From: Burkholderiales bacterium
GTDB taxonomy: Bacteria > Pseudomonadota > Gammaproteobacteria > Burkholderiales > SG8-39
DNA: 5,609 bases
Direction of reading: 5' to 3'
NCBI GenBank assembly: GCA_016649475.1
Contig: JAENXP010000202.1
Location: 1 to 5,609 of the forward strand
Shown here: positions 1 through 5,118 of the stretch, in pieces
Position numbering within the stretch: position 1 is the stretch's first letter
Layout: each line of letters begins with the position of its first letter
Made by a program: the position numbers and the translations under genes
Notes under the pieces: generated by a model
What the model was told of the DNA's origin: nothing
Databases searched by the model: none
The model's input: the letters and a program-made list of their open reading frames with translations, nothing else

Positions 1-268
1 CCCACACCCCGGCGACGCGGTATTCCAGCGGCAGCCGCGAGTTGGAGTGTTGTGCCACGTAGGTTACCGAGAAGTCATTGGTCACAAAAGCGTAGGTGAG
101 GCAACCGAAGGCGAAGGCAATGAACAGGAATTGCCCCTGCGCCGCCGGACGTGCGACCGCCATCCAGGCAACGTTGCCGCGCGCCGCGCCGATCAGCGGC
201 AGAGTGCTTTGAATCAGCGCAATGCAAAGCGTCAGGATTACGGCGAAATTACCGAGTTCGGGCGCCAT
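1..268 (-). CDS. ccmF: Cytochrome c-type biogenesis protein CcmF, N-terminal part (cut by window edge)
   Basis: CcmF is the large multi-spanning inner-membrane subunit of the System I haem lyase, which takes haem from holo-CcmE and helps attach it to CXXCH motifs of apocytochrome c in the periplasm. Only 89 codons plus one base are present; the family is usually about 650 residues, so most of the gene is beyond the left edge. The protein starts [14 protein letters not shown] and has two hydrophobic segments (about residues 7-28 and 46-62). The family-typical stretch from [13 protein letters not shown] to LPLEYR occupies residues 64-84. The ATG shares its A with the TAA of ccmE (TAATG junction), and a GGAGGG purine run about nine bases upstream, inside the end of ccmE, serves as ribosome binding site. 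Reading continues open to base 1, so nothing suggests a broken gene. Confidence 0.95.
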   Translation of the reverse strand, partial: MAPELGNFAVILTLCIALIQSTLPLIGAARGNVAWMAVARPAAQGQFLFIAFAFGCLTYAFVTNDFSVTYVAQHSNSRLPLEYRVAGVW

Positions 269-735
269 TATTTTCCGCCCTCCGCTGCTGCCATCGATTG
301 TGCGGCTTTCTTGGCGGTCGCCTGGTTGAGCGCATCCTGAGCCGCTGGCGGCATGTAATTCTCATCGTGCTTGGCCAGCACCTCCTCGGCGCGAAAAGTG
401 CCGTCCGGACCAATCTTGCCCTGGGTCACGACGCCTTTACCCTCGCGAAACAGGTCGGGCAGTATGCCGCGGTAGGTCACTGGAATGCTCTTGGCCGTGT
501 CTGTAACCACAAAGCGCACGCTTACGCCGTCGGCCTCGCGTTTGACGCTGCCTTTTTCCACCAGGCCGCCGATGCGAAAGCTTTTTCCCACCGGTGCCTC
601 GTTGGATGCAACCTGGGTCGGCGTGTAAAAGAACACCAGGTTTTTCTGAAAAGCTGAAAGTACCAGACTGGCTGAAAGCGCCACCCCGGCGACGCCAACT
701 CCGACCAGAACAAAGCGTTTATGCCTCGGTTTCAT
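268..735 (-). CDS. ccmE: Periplasmic haem chaperone CcmE
   Basis: CcmE binds haem covalently in the periplasm and carries it from CcmC/CcmD to the CcmF/CcmH lyase. The protein is 155 residues, normal for the family. It has a short basic N-terminus (MKPRHKR), one membrane anchor at about residues 8-29, and a periplasmic beta-barrel domain. The haem-binding motif HDENY is at 123-127, so His123 is the predicted covalent haem ligand and Tyr127 the predicted axial ligand. A flexible Ala/Gln-rich tail follows. Two ATG codons stand side by side at 738 and 735. The second is chosen because the AGGAG at 745-741 lies five bases from it but only two from the first, and because MKPRHKR matches usual family starts. 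An in-frame opening up to 828 is rejected because it lies within ccmD. The gene overlaps the end of ccmD by 17 bases and joins ccmF by TAATG. Confidence 0.96.
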   Translation of the reverse strand: MKPRHKRFVLVGVGVAGVALSASLVLSAFQKNLVFFYTPTQVASNEAPVGKSFRIGGLVEKGSVKREADGVSVRFVVTDTAKSIPVTYRGILPDLFREGKGVVTQGKIGPDGTFRAEEVLAKHDENYMPPAAQDALNQATAKKAAQSMAAAEGGK

Positions 736-910
736 CATTTCTCCTGCGTGCTGCGTAATATTTTGCGAGGTGCTCGATGACGCCGCGTCGGCGCGTGACC
801 AGCGCCACGATCTCGGCAATGAGCACAATCAAGGTAACCACATAGGACCCCCAAACATAGAGCCCGTAACCGCCCATAGCAAGGAAATTTTGCCAGTTTC
901 CCCAATTCAT
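719..910 (-). CDS. ccmD: Haem exporter protein CcmD
   Basis: CcmD is a small single-span inner-membrane protein that stabilises the CcmC-haem-CcmE complex and helps release holo-CcmE. This one has 63 residues. The family signature [15 protein letters not shown] is at 9-23, the membrane segment runs from about 17 to 39, and a strongly basic cytoplasmic stretch (RRR, then YYAARRR) follows. CcmD proteins diverge in sequence, but this size, the MGGYG-YVW motif and the position between ccmC and ccmE are diagnostic together. The ATG overlaps the ccmC stop as ATGA, and an AGGTGG six bases upstream (922-917) is a good ribosome binding site inside ccmC. Its 3' end overlaps ccmE by 17 bases, which suggests translational coupling. 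Confidence 0.94.
   Translation of the reverse strand: MNWGNWQNFLAMGGYGLYVWGSYVVTLIVLIAEIVALVTRRRGVIEHLAKYYAARRRNDETEA
741..745 (-). promoter_or_regulatory. Ribosome binding site choosing between two adjacent ccmE ATG codons
   Basis: AGGAG on the minus strand, inside the end of ccmD, lies two bases before the ATG at 738 and five before the ATG at 735. The second is within the usual range, so 735 is preferred. Using the first would add only one Met. Confidence 0.6.
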
Positions 911-1659
911 TTTTGTCCACCTATTTCCGCCGCCACCCAGTCGGTATGGCGTTCGCGCTCTAGAATTACGCAGCGCACCCGAGAGAGGGTGGCGGCGATA
1001 CTATACATCCAAAAACCGAGCGCCATTATCAGCATGCCGAGCAGCATCGTGGTTGCCATCGTCGGCGCGCTCTTCATGCTTACCGACGCGCCCTGGTGCA
1101 GGGTACTCCACCACTGCACCGAGAAATAGATGATCGGAATATTGATTACGCCAACCAGCGCGAGTACCGCGCCCGCCTTGTCGGCTCGGCGCTGATCATC
1201 GATCGCCGCCTGCAGCGCCATGAAGCCGATATAGAGGAACAACAGGATCAATTCGGAAGTCAGGCGCGCATCCCAAACCCACCAGGTGCCCCAGGTCGGC
1301 TTGCCCCACAGCGCACCGGTCCACAGTGCGATGAAGGTAAACAGCGCTCCGGTCGGAGCGAGGGCGGTTGCCACCATAGAAGAGAGCCGCGTATTGAGCA
1401 CCAGTCCCACCCCTGACCAGAACCCCATCACCAGATAGAGAAACATCGACATCCAGGCGGCGGGAACATGGATGAAAATAATTCTATAGGACTCGCCCTG
1501 CTGCGCATCCGTGGGCGCGACGAAAAAACTGATATACAGGCCCACTGCGCAAAGCAATGCGGCCAGTACGGCGAACCAAGGCTGCAGCGCACCCGCCAGC
1601 GGATAGAAACTCTGCGGCGAGGAAAAATAATACAAACTGAATTTTCCCGATTTGCTCAT
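907..1659 (-). CDS. ccmC: Haem transporter/handling protein CcmC
   Basis: CcmC is an integral inner-membrane protein that presents haem at the periplasmic face to CcmE. The protein has 250 residues, close to the usual 240-250, and about six hydrophobic segments. The tryptophan-rich WWD haem-handling motif WGTWWVWDARLTSELILL starts at residue 123. The two conserved periplasmic histidines that ligate haem are His64 (in IFIHVPAAW) and His188 (in WWSTLHQG). The start MSKSGKFSLYY at 1659 is supported by GAGGGAG at 1668-1662, which overlaps the ccmB stop. The longer opening to 1788 would run through ccmB and gives an Arg/Cys-rich, unfamily-like leader. The gene begins seven bases after ccmB and its stop overlaps the ccmD start. 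No key residue appears to be missing. Confidence 0.96.
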   Translation of the reverse strand: MSKSGKFSLYYFSSPQSFYPLAGALQPWFAVLAALLCAVGLYISFFVAPTDAQQGESYRIIFIHVPAAWMSMFLYLVMGFWSGVGLVLNTRLSSMVATALAPTGALFTFIALWTGALWGKPTWGTWWVWDARLTSELILLFLYIGFMALQAAIDDQRRADKAGAVLALVGVINIPIIYFSVQWWSTLHQGASVSMKSAPTMATTMLLGMLIMALGFWMYSIAATLSRVRCVILERERHTDWVAAEIGGQK

Positions 1660-1666
1660 TGCTCCC

Positions 1667-2335
1667 TCATTCCATCGCGATGCGCAGCCCCGCGGCGCTC
1701 GCCCAGGGCGCCAATACCAGCGACAGCGCCAAAAACCCGCCGAGCAGCAACAGATGCGCTTCCGCGCCCGTACCTGCCGCGGTCGCACCCACCGATCCGG
1801 CGCCGAAAATCAACACCGGCACATACAGCGGCAAGACCAGCAGCGCCACCAGCACGCCGCTGCCGCGCACGCCTAAAGTAAGCGCAGCGCCGACCGCGCC
1901 GATCAGGCTCAGCACCGGCGTGCCGATCAGCAGCGACACGCACAGCACGATGAGCGCATCGCCGGGAAGATCGAACTGCAAACCCAGCAGCGGCGCGATC
2001 AGCACCAGCGGCAATCCCGACATCAGCCAGTGCGATAGCACCTTGCCCATCACCAAAACGACCAGCGGCTCGCCTGCGAGCAGCATCTGCTCCAGCGTCC
2101 CGTCCTGGTGGTCGGGCGCGAACAGCCGCGCCAGCGACAGCATGCAGGCGAGCAGCGCCGCCACCCACAGCACGCCTGGCGCCATGTTGCGCAACTGGCT
2201 GGCTTCGGGACCAACTCCGAGCGGAAACAGACTTACCACGATGACGAAGAACACCAGCGCATTGACCACGTCGCCCCGGCGCCGAAAAGCAAGCAGCAGG
2301 TCGCGCCGCAGCACCCACCCGAGCGCCCGGATCAT
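1667..2335 (-). CDS. ccmB: Cytochrome c maturation ABC transporter permease CcmB
   Basis: CcmB is the membrane subunit that pairs with the ATPase CcmA; the complex uses ATP hydrolysis to release holo-CcmE from CcmC/CcmD. The protein has 222 residues, matching the family length. It has a basic cytoplasmic start (LRRDLLLAFRRRGD, residues 9-22) and roughly six membrane segments, at about 23-41, 51-72, 91-117, 126-150, 158-180 and 193-214. The conserved cytoplasmic loop LFAPDHQDGTLEQ at 71-83 is the family motif taken to contact CcmA. The ATG overlaps the ccmA stop as ATGA with only a weak CAGG upstream, so translation probably depends on coupling to ccmA. A long opposite-strand reading frame here is a by-product of GC-rich codon use. 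Confidence 0.95.
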   Translation of the reverse strand: MIRALGWVLRRDLLLAFRRRGDVVNALVFFVIVVSLFPLGVGPEASQLRNMAPGVLWVAALLACMLSLARLFAPDHQDGTLEQMLLAGEPLVVLVMGKVLSHWLMSGLPLVLIAPLLGLQFDLPGDALIVLCVSLLIGTPVLSLIGAVGAALTLGVRGSGVLVALLVLPLYVPVLIFGAGSVGATAAGTGAEAHLLLLGGFLALSLVLAPWASAAGLRIAME

Positions 2336-2976
2336 GCGGCCTGCAGCGCTGCGGTGTGAAGATCCAGATCGACGCGCAATATCGCATGCGCTACCACCTG
2401 TACTTCCTGGTGCGTAGTCAATACCACCATGCCGCCGGAAGCGAGATGCGATGCAAGTAGGCGCTCCAATTCCACCACTGCTCCGACATCGAGTGCGGAA
2501 AATGGTTCATCAAGAATCCATAAAGGTACCGCCGGGGTGAGGGCCAGCCGGGCCAATGCCACGCGGCGGCGCTGCCCTTGGGAAAGCACTTTCGCCGGCA
2601 GTTCCGCGCAATGGGCAACGCCAAAGCGATCAAGGCCGGCCAACATTCGCCCGGCATCGGCCGGCATCCCGCCCAGGGCCGCCGCGATCTGCAGGTTTTC
2701 CAGCGCCGTCAGATCGTCCTTCAGGGCATTGAGATGTCCGATGAACACGAGATTTCTCGAATACTCCTCGCGCTCCGCGCGGATCGGCCGCCCCTGCCAA
2801 CGCAGTTCGCCCGCGCTCGGGGAAACCAAACCGCACATAATGCGCAGCAGACTGGTCTTGCCGCTGCCATTGGCTCCCGCCACGCGCAACAGCTGGCCGC
2901 CACTTAGCCTGAAGCTCAGGTCGCTGAATAGGCGCCGATCACCTCGCGTGCACTCGAGTCGTAGCGCTTCAAGCAT
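2332..2976 (-). CDS. ccmA: Cytochrome c maturation ABC transporter ATP-binding protein CcmA
   Basis: CcmA is the cytoplasmic ATPase of the CcmAB transporter. The 214-residue protein has a complete nucleotide-binding domain: Walker A GANGSGKT at 34-41, signature LSQGQRRR at 131-138, Walker B LWILDE at 152-157 with catalytic Glu157, D-loop SALD at 160-163 and switch His189 (TTHQ). The start MLEALRLEC matches the typical CcmA beginning. A GGAAGG at 2993-2988 lies 11 bases upstream, slightly long spacing. The in-frame ATG at 3027 would add 17 residues without an evident ribosome binding site and is not favoured. This is the first gene of the ccm run, preceded by the long non-coding gap, so operon transcription should begin in that gap. 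Divergence from other ABC ATPases is settled by the neighbouring ccmB-F genes. Confidence 0.96.
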   Translation of the reverse strand: MLEALRLECTRGDRRLFSDLSFRLSGGQLLRVAGANGSGKTSLLRIMCGLVSPSAGELRWQGRPIRAEREEYSRNLVFIGHLNALKDDLTALENLQIAAALGGMPADAGRMLAGLDRFGVAHCAELPAKVLSQGQRRRVALARLALTPAVPLWILDEPFSALDVGAVVELERLLASHLASGGMVVLTTHQEVQVVAHAILRVDLDLHTAALQAA

Positions 2977-3143
2977 TGCCGCAGTAACCTTCCAATATGC
3001 CCGCCCACAAGATTTTCGTTGATGCATTAGCAGTGTAACCGCCGGCGCACAGGCCGATATTGCGCTGCATCAAACGTTTTCTACCTGCCACCATACCAGA
3101 GGCAAAACGCCTCCAGTCACCAAAAAAGCCCAGACCGAACCCA

Positions 3144-3225
3144 CGCTGCCTGGCAGCGCGAATCCGGTGAAGTTGAACTTGGCGTCGCCGGAACTAGCAG
3201 CATTCGACGAATACCCGTCGGACGG
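3144..3225. repeat. Cluster of perfect odd-centred palindromes
   Basis: Within 82 bases there are five perfect inverted repeats, each with a single central base: CGCTGCC-T-GGCAGCG (3144-3158), AAGTT-G-AACTT (3170-3180), GGCG-T-CGCC (3181-3189), ATTCG-A-CGAAT (3202-3212) and CCGTC-G-GACGG (3215-3225). The outer pair TCCGG/CCGGA (3163-3167 with 3188-3192) encloses the second and most of the third, and CGACG/CGTCG (3205-3209 with 3216-3220) offers a competing stem. They could be operator half-sites or folds in an RNA leader. The arm sequences differ from one another, so this is not one repeated binding site. Confidence 0.6.
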
Positions 3226-3265
3226 AAAAGATCGCAATAAGCCGGGGACAGGGGCGCAGGGCGCG

Positions 3266-3294
3266 ATTATAGGGCGTTTGAGGCCGCGAGGAAA
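3266..3294 (-). promoter_or_regulatory. Candidate sigma70 promoter for the ccm operon
   Basis: A perfect TATAAT box reads on the minus strand at 3271-3266. At 17-bp spacing the -35 position reads TTTCCT (3294-3289), a poor match to TTGACA, so the promoter would be weak or need an activator. Transcription would start near 3258 and give a leader of about 280 bases before the ccmA ATG, running through the palindrome cluster. I saw no convincing FNR-type TTGAT-N4-ATCAA site nearby. Other weak -10-like strings closer to ccmA exist (TACACT near 3036), so this assignment is tentative. Confidence 0.35.
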
Positions 3295-3336
3295 TGGTAG
3301 AAAAGCGTTTCCAGGGCATCTATTGCAGGCGTTCGT

Positions 3337-3375
3337 CCGGAGTTCGACCCCAACCACTCCGGCTGCCAAAGCCGG
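3337..3375. repeat. Two overlapping, mutually exclusive hairpins
   Basis: CCGGAGT (3337-3343) pairs with ACTCCGG (3356-3362) around a 12-base loop, and CCGGCT (3359-3364) pairs with AGCCGG (3370-3375) around the loop GCCAA. Both stems use bases 3359-3362, so only one can form at a time. Neither is followed by a T-run on either strand, so neither is a classical intrinsic terminator. The TTCGA in the first loop looks like a tRNA T-loop, but the surrounding arms do not fit a tRNA. Confidence 0.5.
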
Positions 3376-3477
3376 TCCTGCCATGCGAATCGCCTAAGAG
3401 CCTATTACGAATCAAACGAGGGTACATCCTCCGCTGGGACGTCGGCTGGGGCGCATCCCCTCAAGTTCCCCTAAGTC

Positions 3478-3510
3478 AGAGGCCATTTCATTGAAACAGA
3501 AATGGCCTCT
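3478..3510 (-). terminator. Perfect 12-bp inverted repeat at the end of the small Lys-rich gene
   Basis: AGAGGCCATTTC (3478-3489) and GAAATGGCCTCT (3499-3510) are exact inverse complements around a nine-base loop. The right arm covers the last two bases of the gene's TAG stop codon (3511-3509). The position suggests transcription termination or protection of the mRNA 3' end. No U-tract follows on the minus strand (the next bases are GACTTAGGGG) or on the plus strand, so it does not meet the standard intrinsic terminator pattern. The repeat itself is certain; its role is inferred. Confidence 0.5.
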
Positions 3511-3679
3511 AGGTGTTTCCCTCCTGATCCGGCGCCGGCGACGAAGGCGCGACCTGGTCCGGAGTAACCTCGGCAGCAGGAGTGCTTTTCTCCAGTTTGC
3601 GCAGTCGCTTTTCTTCCTGTTTTTTCTTCTTCGCTAAATCCTTCTGGCGCTTTTCATATTGGTAGTTAGGCTTTGCCAA
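3509..3679 (-). CDS. Small Lys-rich protein of unknown function, TTG start
   Basis: This 56-residue protein starts MAKPNYQYEKRQK. Residues 9-31 are a highly charged, probably helical or coiled-coil stretch with KKKK at 17-20. The tail (32-56) is Pro/Ala/Ser-rich and acidic, so it is probably disordered. There are no Cys residues, no signal peptide and no membrane segment. From memory, short proteins with this MAKPNY-EKRQK-LAKKKKQEEK pattern recur as conserved hypotheticals in beta- and gammaproteobacteria; no function is known to me. The charge suggests nucleic-acid or ribosome contact, but that is speculation. The start is TTG because GGAAGG (3693-3688) is exactly eight bases upstream and the protein pattern begins there. 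The nearby ATG at 3687 is in another frame, and the in-frame extension to 3769 would cross the predicted promoter. It appears to be transcribed alone, with its own promoter upstream and an inverted repeat at its stop. Confidence 0.85.
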   Translation of the reverse strand: MAKPNYQYEKRQKDLAKKKKQEEKRLRKLEKSTPAAEVTPDQVAPSSPAPDQEGNT

Positions 3680-3687
3680 TTTGTCAT

Positions 3688-3693
3688 CCTTCC
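3688..3693 (-). promoter_or_regulatory. Ribosome binding site that fixes the TTG start
   Basis: GGAAGG on the minus strand lies eight bases before TTG at 3679-3677. An ATG at 3687-3685 directly follows this site, is too close to it and is out of frame with the conserved-looking protein, so the site argues for TTG initiation. Confidence 0.7.
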
Positions 3694-3722
3694 AGCTGCT
3701 AGGCTTGTTGGTTGAAGTTTGA

Positions 3723-3751
3723 AGTATACGGCCAAAGCGACCCTCTGTGAG
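3723..3751 (-). promoter_or_regulatory. Sigma70-like promoter for the small Lys-rich gene
   Basis: On the minus strand a CTCACA -35 box (3751-3746, four of six matches to TTGACA) is followed at exactly 17 bases by TATACT (3728-3723, five of six matches to TATAAT). A start near 3716 would leave a leader of about 37 bases ending in the ribosome binding site of the TTG-initiated gene. This supports separate expression from the tsaB-rimI-glycosylase unit. Confidence 0.6.
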
Positions 3752-3895
3752 CGCACATTCTGCGCCCACTCGTAAATGGCATCAAGCGAATCAGCGGCGT
3801 ATGACCTGGAAACGATTCGGTAGCACAGCGCGAAATCTCGCGACGATTCTGACGCATTTTCCGCAAGCTGCGAATCAAAACGCCGCTGCGCCGCT

Positions 3896-4660
3896 TCAAC
3901 TTTGTGCGCGCAAATCCGCCATGGTGCTGCGGGCGAAGCAGAGGTCTTCCCATGCCTTCGCCTTGTCCGGCAAGCTGCGCAGAAGGTAGGCAGGATGATA
4001 TGTGACGATCAGCGGCACGCCCTGATAGCTGTGCGCGCGCCCGCGCAGCGACGCGATGCTGCTATCGGTATCGAGCAGTGTCTGGCAAGCGAAACGGCCC
4101 ATGGCGAGAATCAGCCGTGGACGGATCAATTCAACCTGGCGTCGCAAATACGGCGAGCATTTTGCCACTTCCGGCGCCTCGGGATTGCGGTTGCCCGGCG
4201 GCCGGCATTTGAGCACGTTGGCGATATAGACATCGTCGCCGCGCTTCAGGTCGATGCCGGCGAGCATGGCGTCGAGCAGTTTTCCCGCCTGACCGACGAA
4301 GGGTTCGCCGCGTGCGTCCTCTTCCGCACCCGGAGCCTCTCCCACGAGCAGCCAATCGGCCTTCTCGTCGCCGATGCCGAACACGGTCTGTGTACAGGTC
4401 TTGCGCAGGCCGCAGGCCGTGCACGCAGCCACAGTCGGCCTGAGTTCGGTCCAGTCCATGCGCGCAATATTCGCGCCGCGTTCGTCCGCATCGATCGCCG
4501 ATTGCGCAGCGGCTGGCGCAGCGGTTTCTCCACGGCCCGCGGCAGCGGGAACATACTGCGCGTCCGCCACGGTCGTCCCGCTTTCCACCTGCCGGGTTCT
4601 GACCCGCCAAATCGGTGTCAACCCCATTTCTTCGAGCAGCAATTCCCGCCGCGAACTCAT
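3896..4660 (-). CDS. Family 4 (Fe-S) uracil-DNA glycosylase
   Basis: The enzyme removes uracil from DNA after cytosine deamination or dUTP incorporation and starts base excision repair in the cytoplasm. The protein has 254 residues. Cys80, Cys83, Cys152 and Cys168 have the spacing of the family 4 [4Fe-4S] ligands (CXXC, a long gap, then two further Cys). The active-site motif GEAPGAEED is at 108-116, KCRPPGNRNPEAPE is at 151-164 and the second catalytic motif YHPAYLL is at 221-227. The first 70 or so residues form an Ala/Glu-rich, probably flexible extension starting MSSRRELLLEEMGLTP; I recall similar leaders on betaproteobacterial homologues. The ATG overlaps the rimI stop as ATGA with no clear ribosome binding site, so translation should be coupled to rimI. 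The HPA motif and the cysteines separate it from family 1 Ung, and I leave the symbol blank because naming varies. Confidence 0.93.
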   Translation of the reverse strand: MSSRRELLLEEMGLTPIWRVRTRQVESGTTVADAQYVPAAAGRGETAAPAAAQSAIDADERGANIARMDWTELRPTVAACTACGLRKTCTQTVFGIGDEKADWLLVGEAPGAEEDARGEPFVGQAGKLLDAMLAGIDLKRGDDVYIANVLKCRPPGNRNPEAPEVAKCSPYLRRQVELIRPRLILAMGRFACQTLLDTDSSIASLRGRAHSYQGVPLIVTYHPAYLLRSLPDKAKAWEDLCFARSTMADLRAQS

Positions 4661-5118
4661 AGCGGCAGGCCGAATATCAGCGCATTCTCGCGGCCGCCGG
4701 GCGCAGGATAGTACTCGCGCCGCAAACCTATGCGCTGAAAACCATGGCGCTCGTACAGGCGCAGGGCGGCGGCATTGGACGGTCGTACTTCAAGAAAGAA
4801 CAGCCGCGCGCCGTGCCCACGCGCGACTTCGCACAGCTGCTGCAACAACAGGCCGCCGTAGCCCTTCCTTTGCCAGCCCGCGGCAATGCTGAGGTTGAGT
4901 AAATGCGCCTCGTCCGACGCGCGCATCAGCACGGTATAGCCTATCGGCTCGCCGTCGCACAAATACATGTGGCAATCGTAGCCGGCGGCGAGCGAATCGC
5001 GAAAATTGCCCGATGTCCATGGAAACGGGTAGATCGCGTTTTCGATAGCCATCACCAATGGCAAATCGGCTTCGGCCATCGGCCGCAGCTGGGTTACCGG
5101 CTCGAGTACTGCGCTCAT
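4657..5118 (-). CDS. rimI: Ribosomal protein S18 alanine N-acetyltransferase RimI
   Basis: RimI transfers acetyl from acetyl-CoA to the N-terminal alanine of ribosomal protein S18. The 153-residue protein has one GNAT domain. The beginning LRPMAEADLPLVMAIE (11-26) is typical, LLNLSIAAGWQRKGYGG (73-89) includes the acetyl-CoA pyrophosphate loop QRKGYG, and FFLEVRPSNAAALRLYERHGF (107-127) holds the likely catalytic Glu110 and Tyr122. The RimI-like ending RREYYPAPGGRENALIFG is at 133-150. Both ends overlap neighbours as ATGA, with tsaB upstream and the glycosylase gene downstream. The start at 5118 fits the family N-terminus; the longer opening to 5484 runs across tsaB and is not used. Other GNAT enzymes look similar, but the tsaB neighbour and the motifs make RimI the best call. 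Confidence 0.93.
   Translation of the reverse strand: MSAVLEPVTQLRPMAEADLPLVMAIENAIYPFPWTSGNFRDSLAAGYDCHMYLCDGEPIGYTVLMRASDEAHLLNLSIAAGWQRKGYGGLLLQQLCEVARGHGARLFFLEVRPSNAAALRLYERHGFQRIGLRREYYPAPGGRENALIFGLPL

Larger units (their letters stand above)
2977..3508. other. Long intergenic region rich in inverted repeats
   Basis: About 530 bases separate ccmA from the small Lys-rich gene. Frames here are short, lack a ribosome binding site and resemble no family I know. What can be seen is structure. There is a stem GCGCA/TGCGC (3045-3049 with 3061-3065) and a 5-bp hairpin GAGGC/GCCTC with loop AAAAC (3099-3113). Next come a cluster of perfect odd-length palindromes (3144-3225), a minus-strand TATAAT (3266-3271), a pair of mutually exclusive hairpins (3337-3375), an imperfect direct repeat GGG-NN-CATCC (3420-3429 and 3449-3458) and the 12-bp inverted repeat at the right end. 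It probably holds the ccm operon promoter and leader, and may hold a small RNA or a degenerate repeat element. None of these roles can be proved from the sequence. Confidence 0.6.
3680..3895. other. Intergenic gap between the uracil-DNA glycosylase gene and the small Lys-rich gene
   Basis: The 216 bases hold the promoter and ribosome binding site of the small gene. A small hairpin CGCGA/TCGCG with a four-base loop lies at 3829-3842. No intrinsic terminator is visible after the glycosylase gene, and the open frames here resemble nothing I know. Confidence 0.5.

Noticed and set aside
1659..1788. Extended ccmC start at 1788
   Set aside because: The extra 43 residues lie inside ccmB in another frame and read as Arg/Cys/Trp-rich nonsense; the start at 1659 has a good ribosome binding site.
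1659..2417. Long plus-strand open frame (252 codons) opposite ccmB
   Set aside because: It is antisense to a clear ccmB, its product is Ser/Pro/Ala-rich without any known motif, and it fits the stop-poor antisense frame expected in GC-rich genes.
2976..3027. Upstream ATG at 3027 as the ccmA start
   Set aside because: It adds a Cys/Arg/Lys-containing leader not typical of CcmA and has no visible ribosome binding site, whereas MLEALRLEC at 2976 aligns with known family starts and follows GGAAGG.
3331..3366. tRNA-like 3' half (TTCGA in a loop, CTCCGGCTGCCA)
   Set aside because: The bases flanking TTCGA do not make a 5-bp T-stem, there is no matching acceptor, D or anticodon arm upstream, and the local pairing is a plain 7-bp hairpin with a 12-base loop.
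3391..3412. Possible insertion-sequence end (GAGCCTATTACGAAT)
   Set aside because: Some insertion-sequence ends look like this, but there is no matching inverted copy, target duplication or transposase gene in the window.
3699..3953. Minus-strand open frame across the end of the glycosylase gene and the following gap
   Set aside because: It overlaps the glycosylase gene and the promoter of the small gene, is Arg-rich without motifs, and lacks a ribosome binding site.
3902..4711. Plus-strand open frame (269 codons) opposite the uracil-DNA glycosylase gene
   Set aside because: The opposite strand has the full set of family 4 glycosylase motifs; the antisense product resembles nothing and has no ribosome binding site or context.
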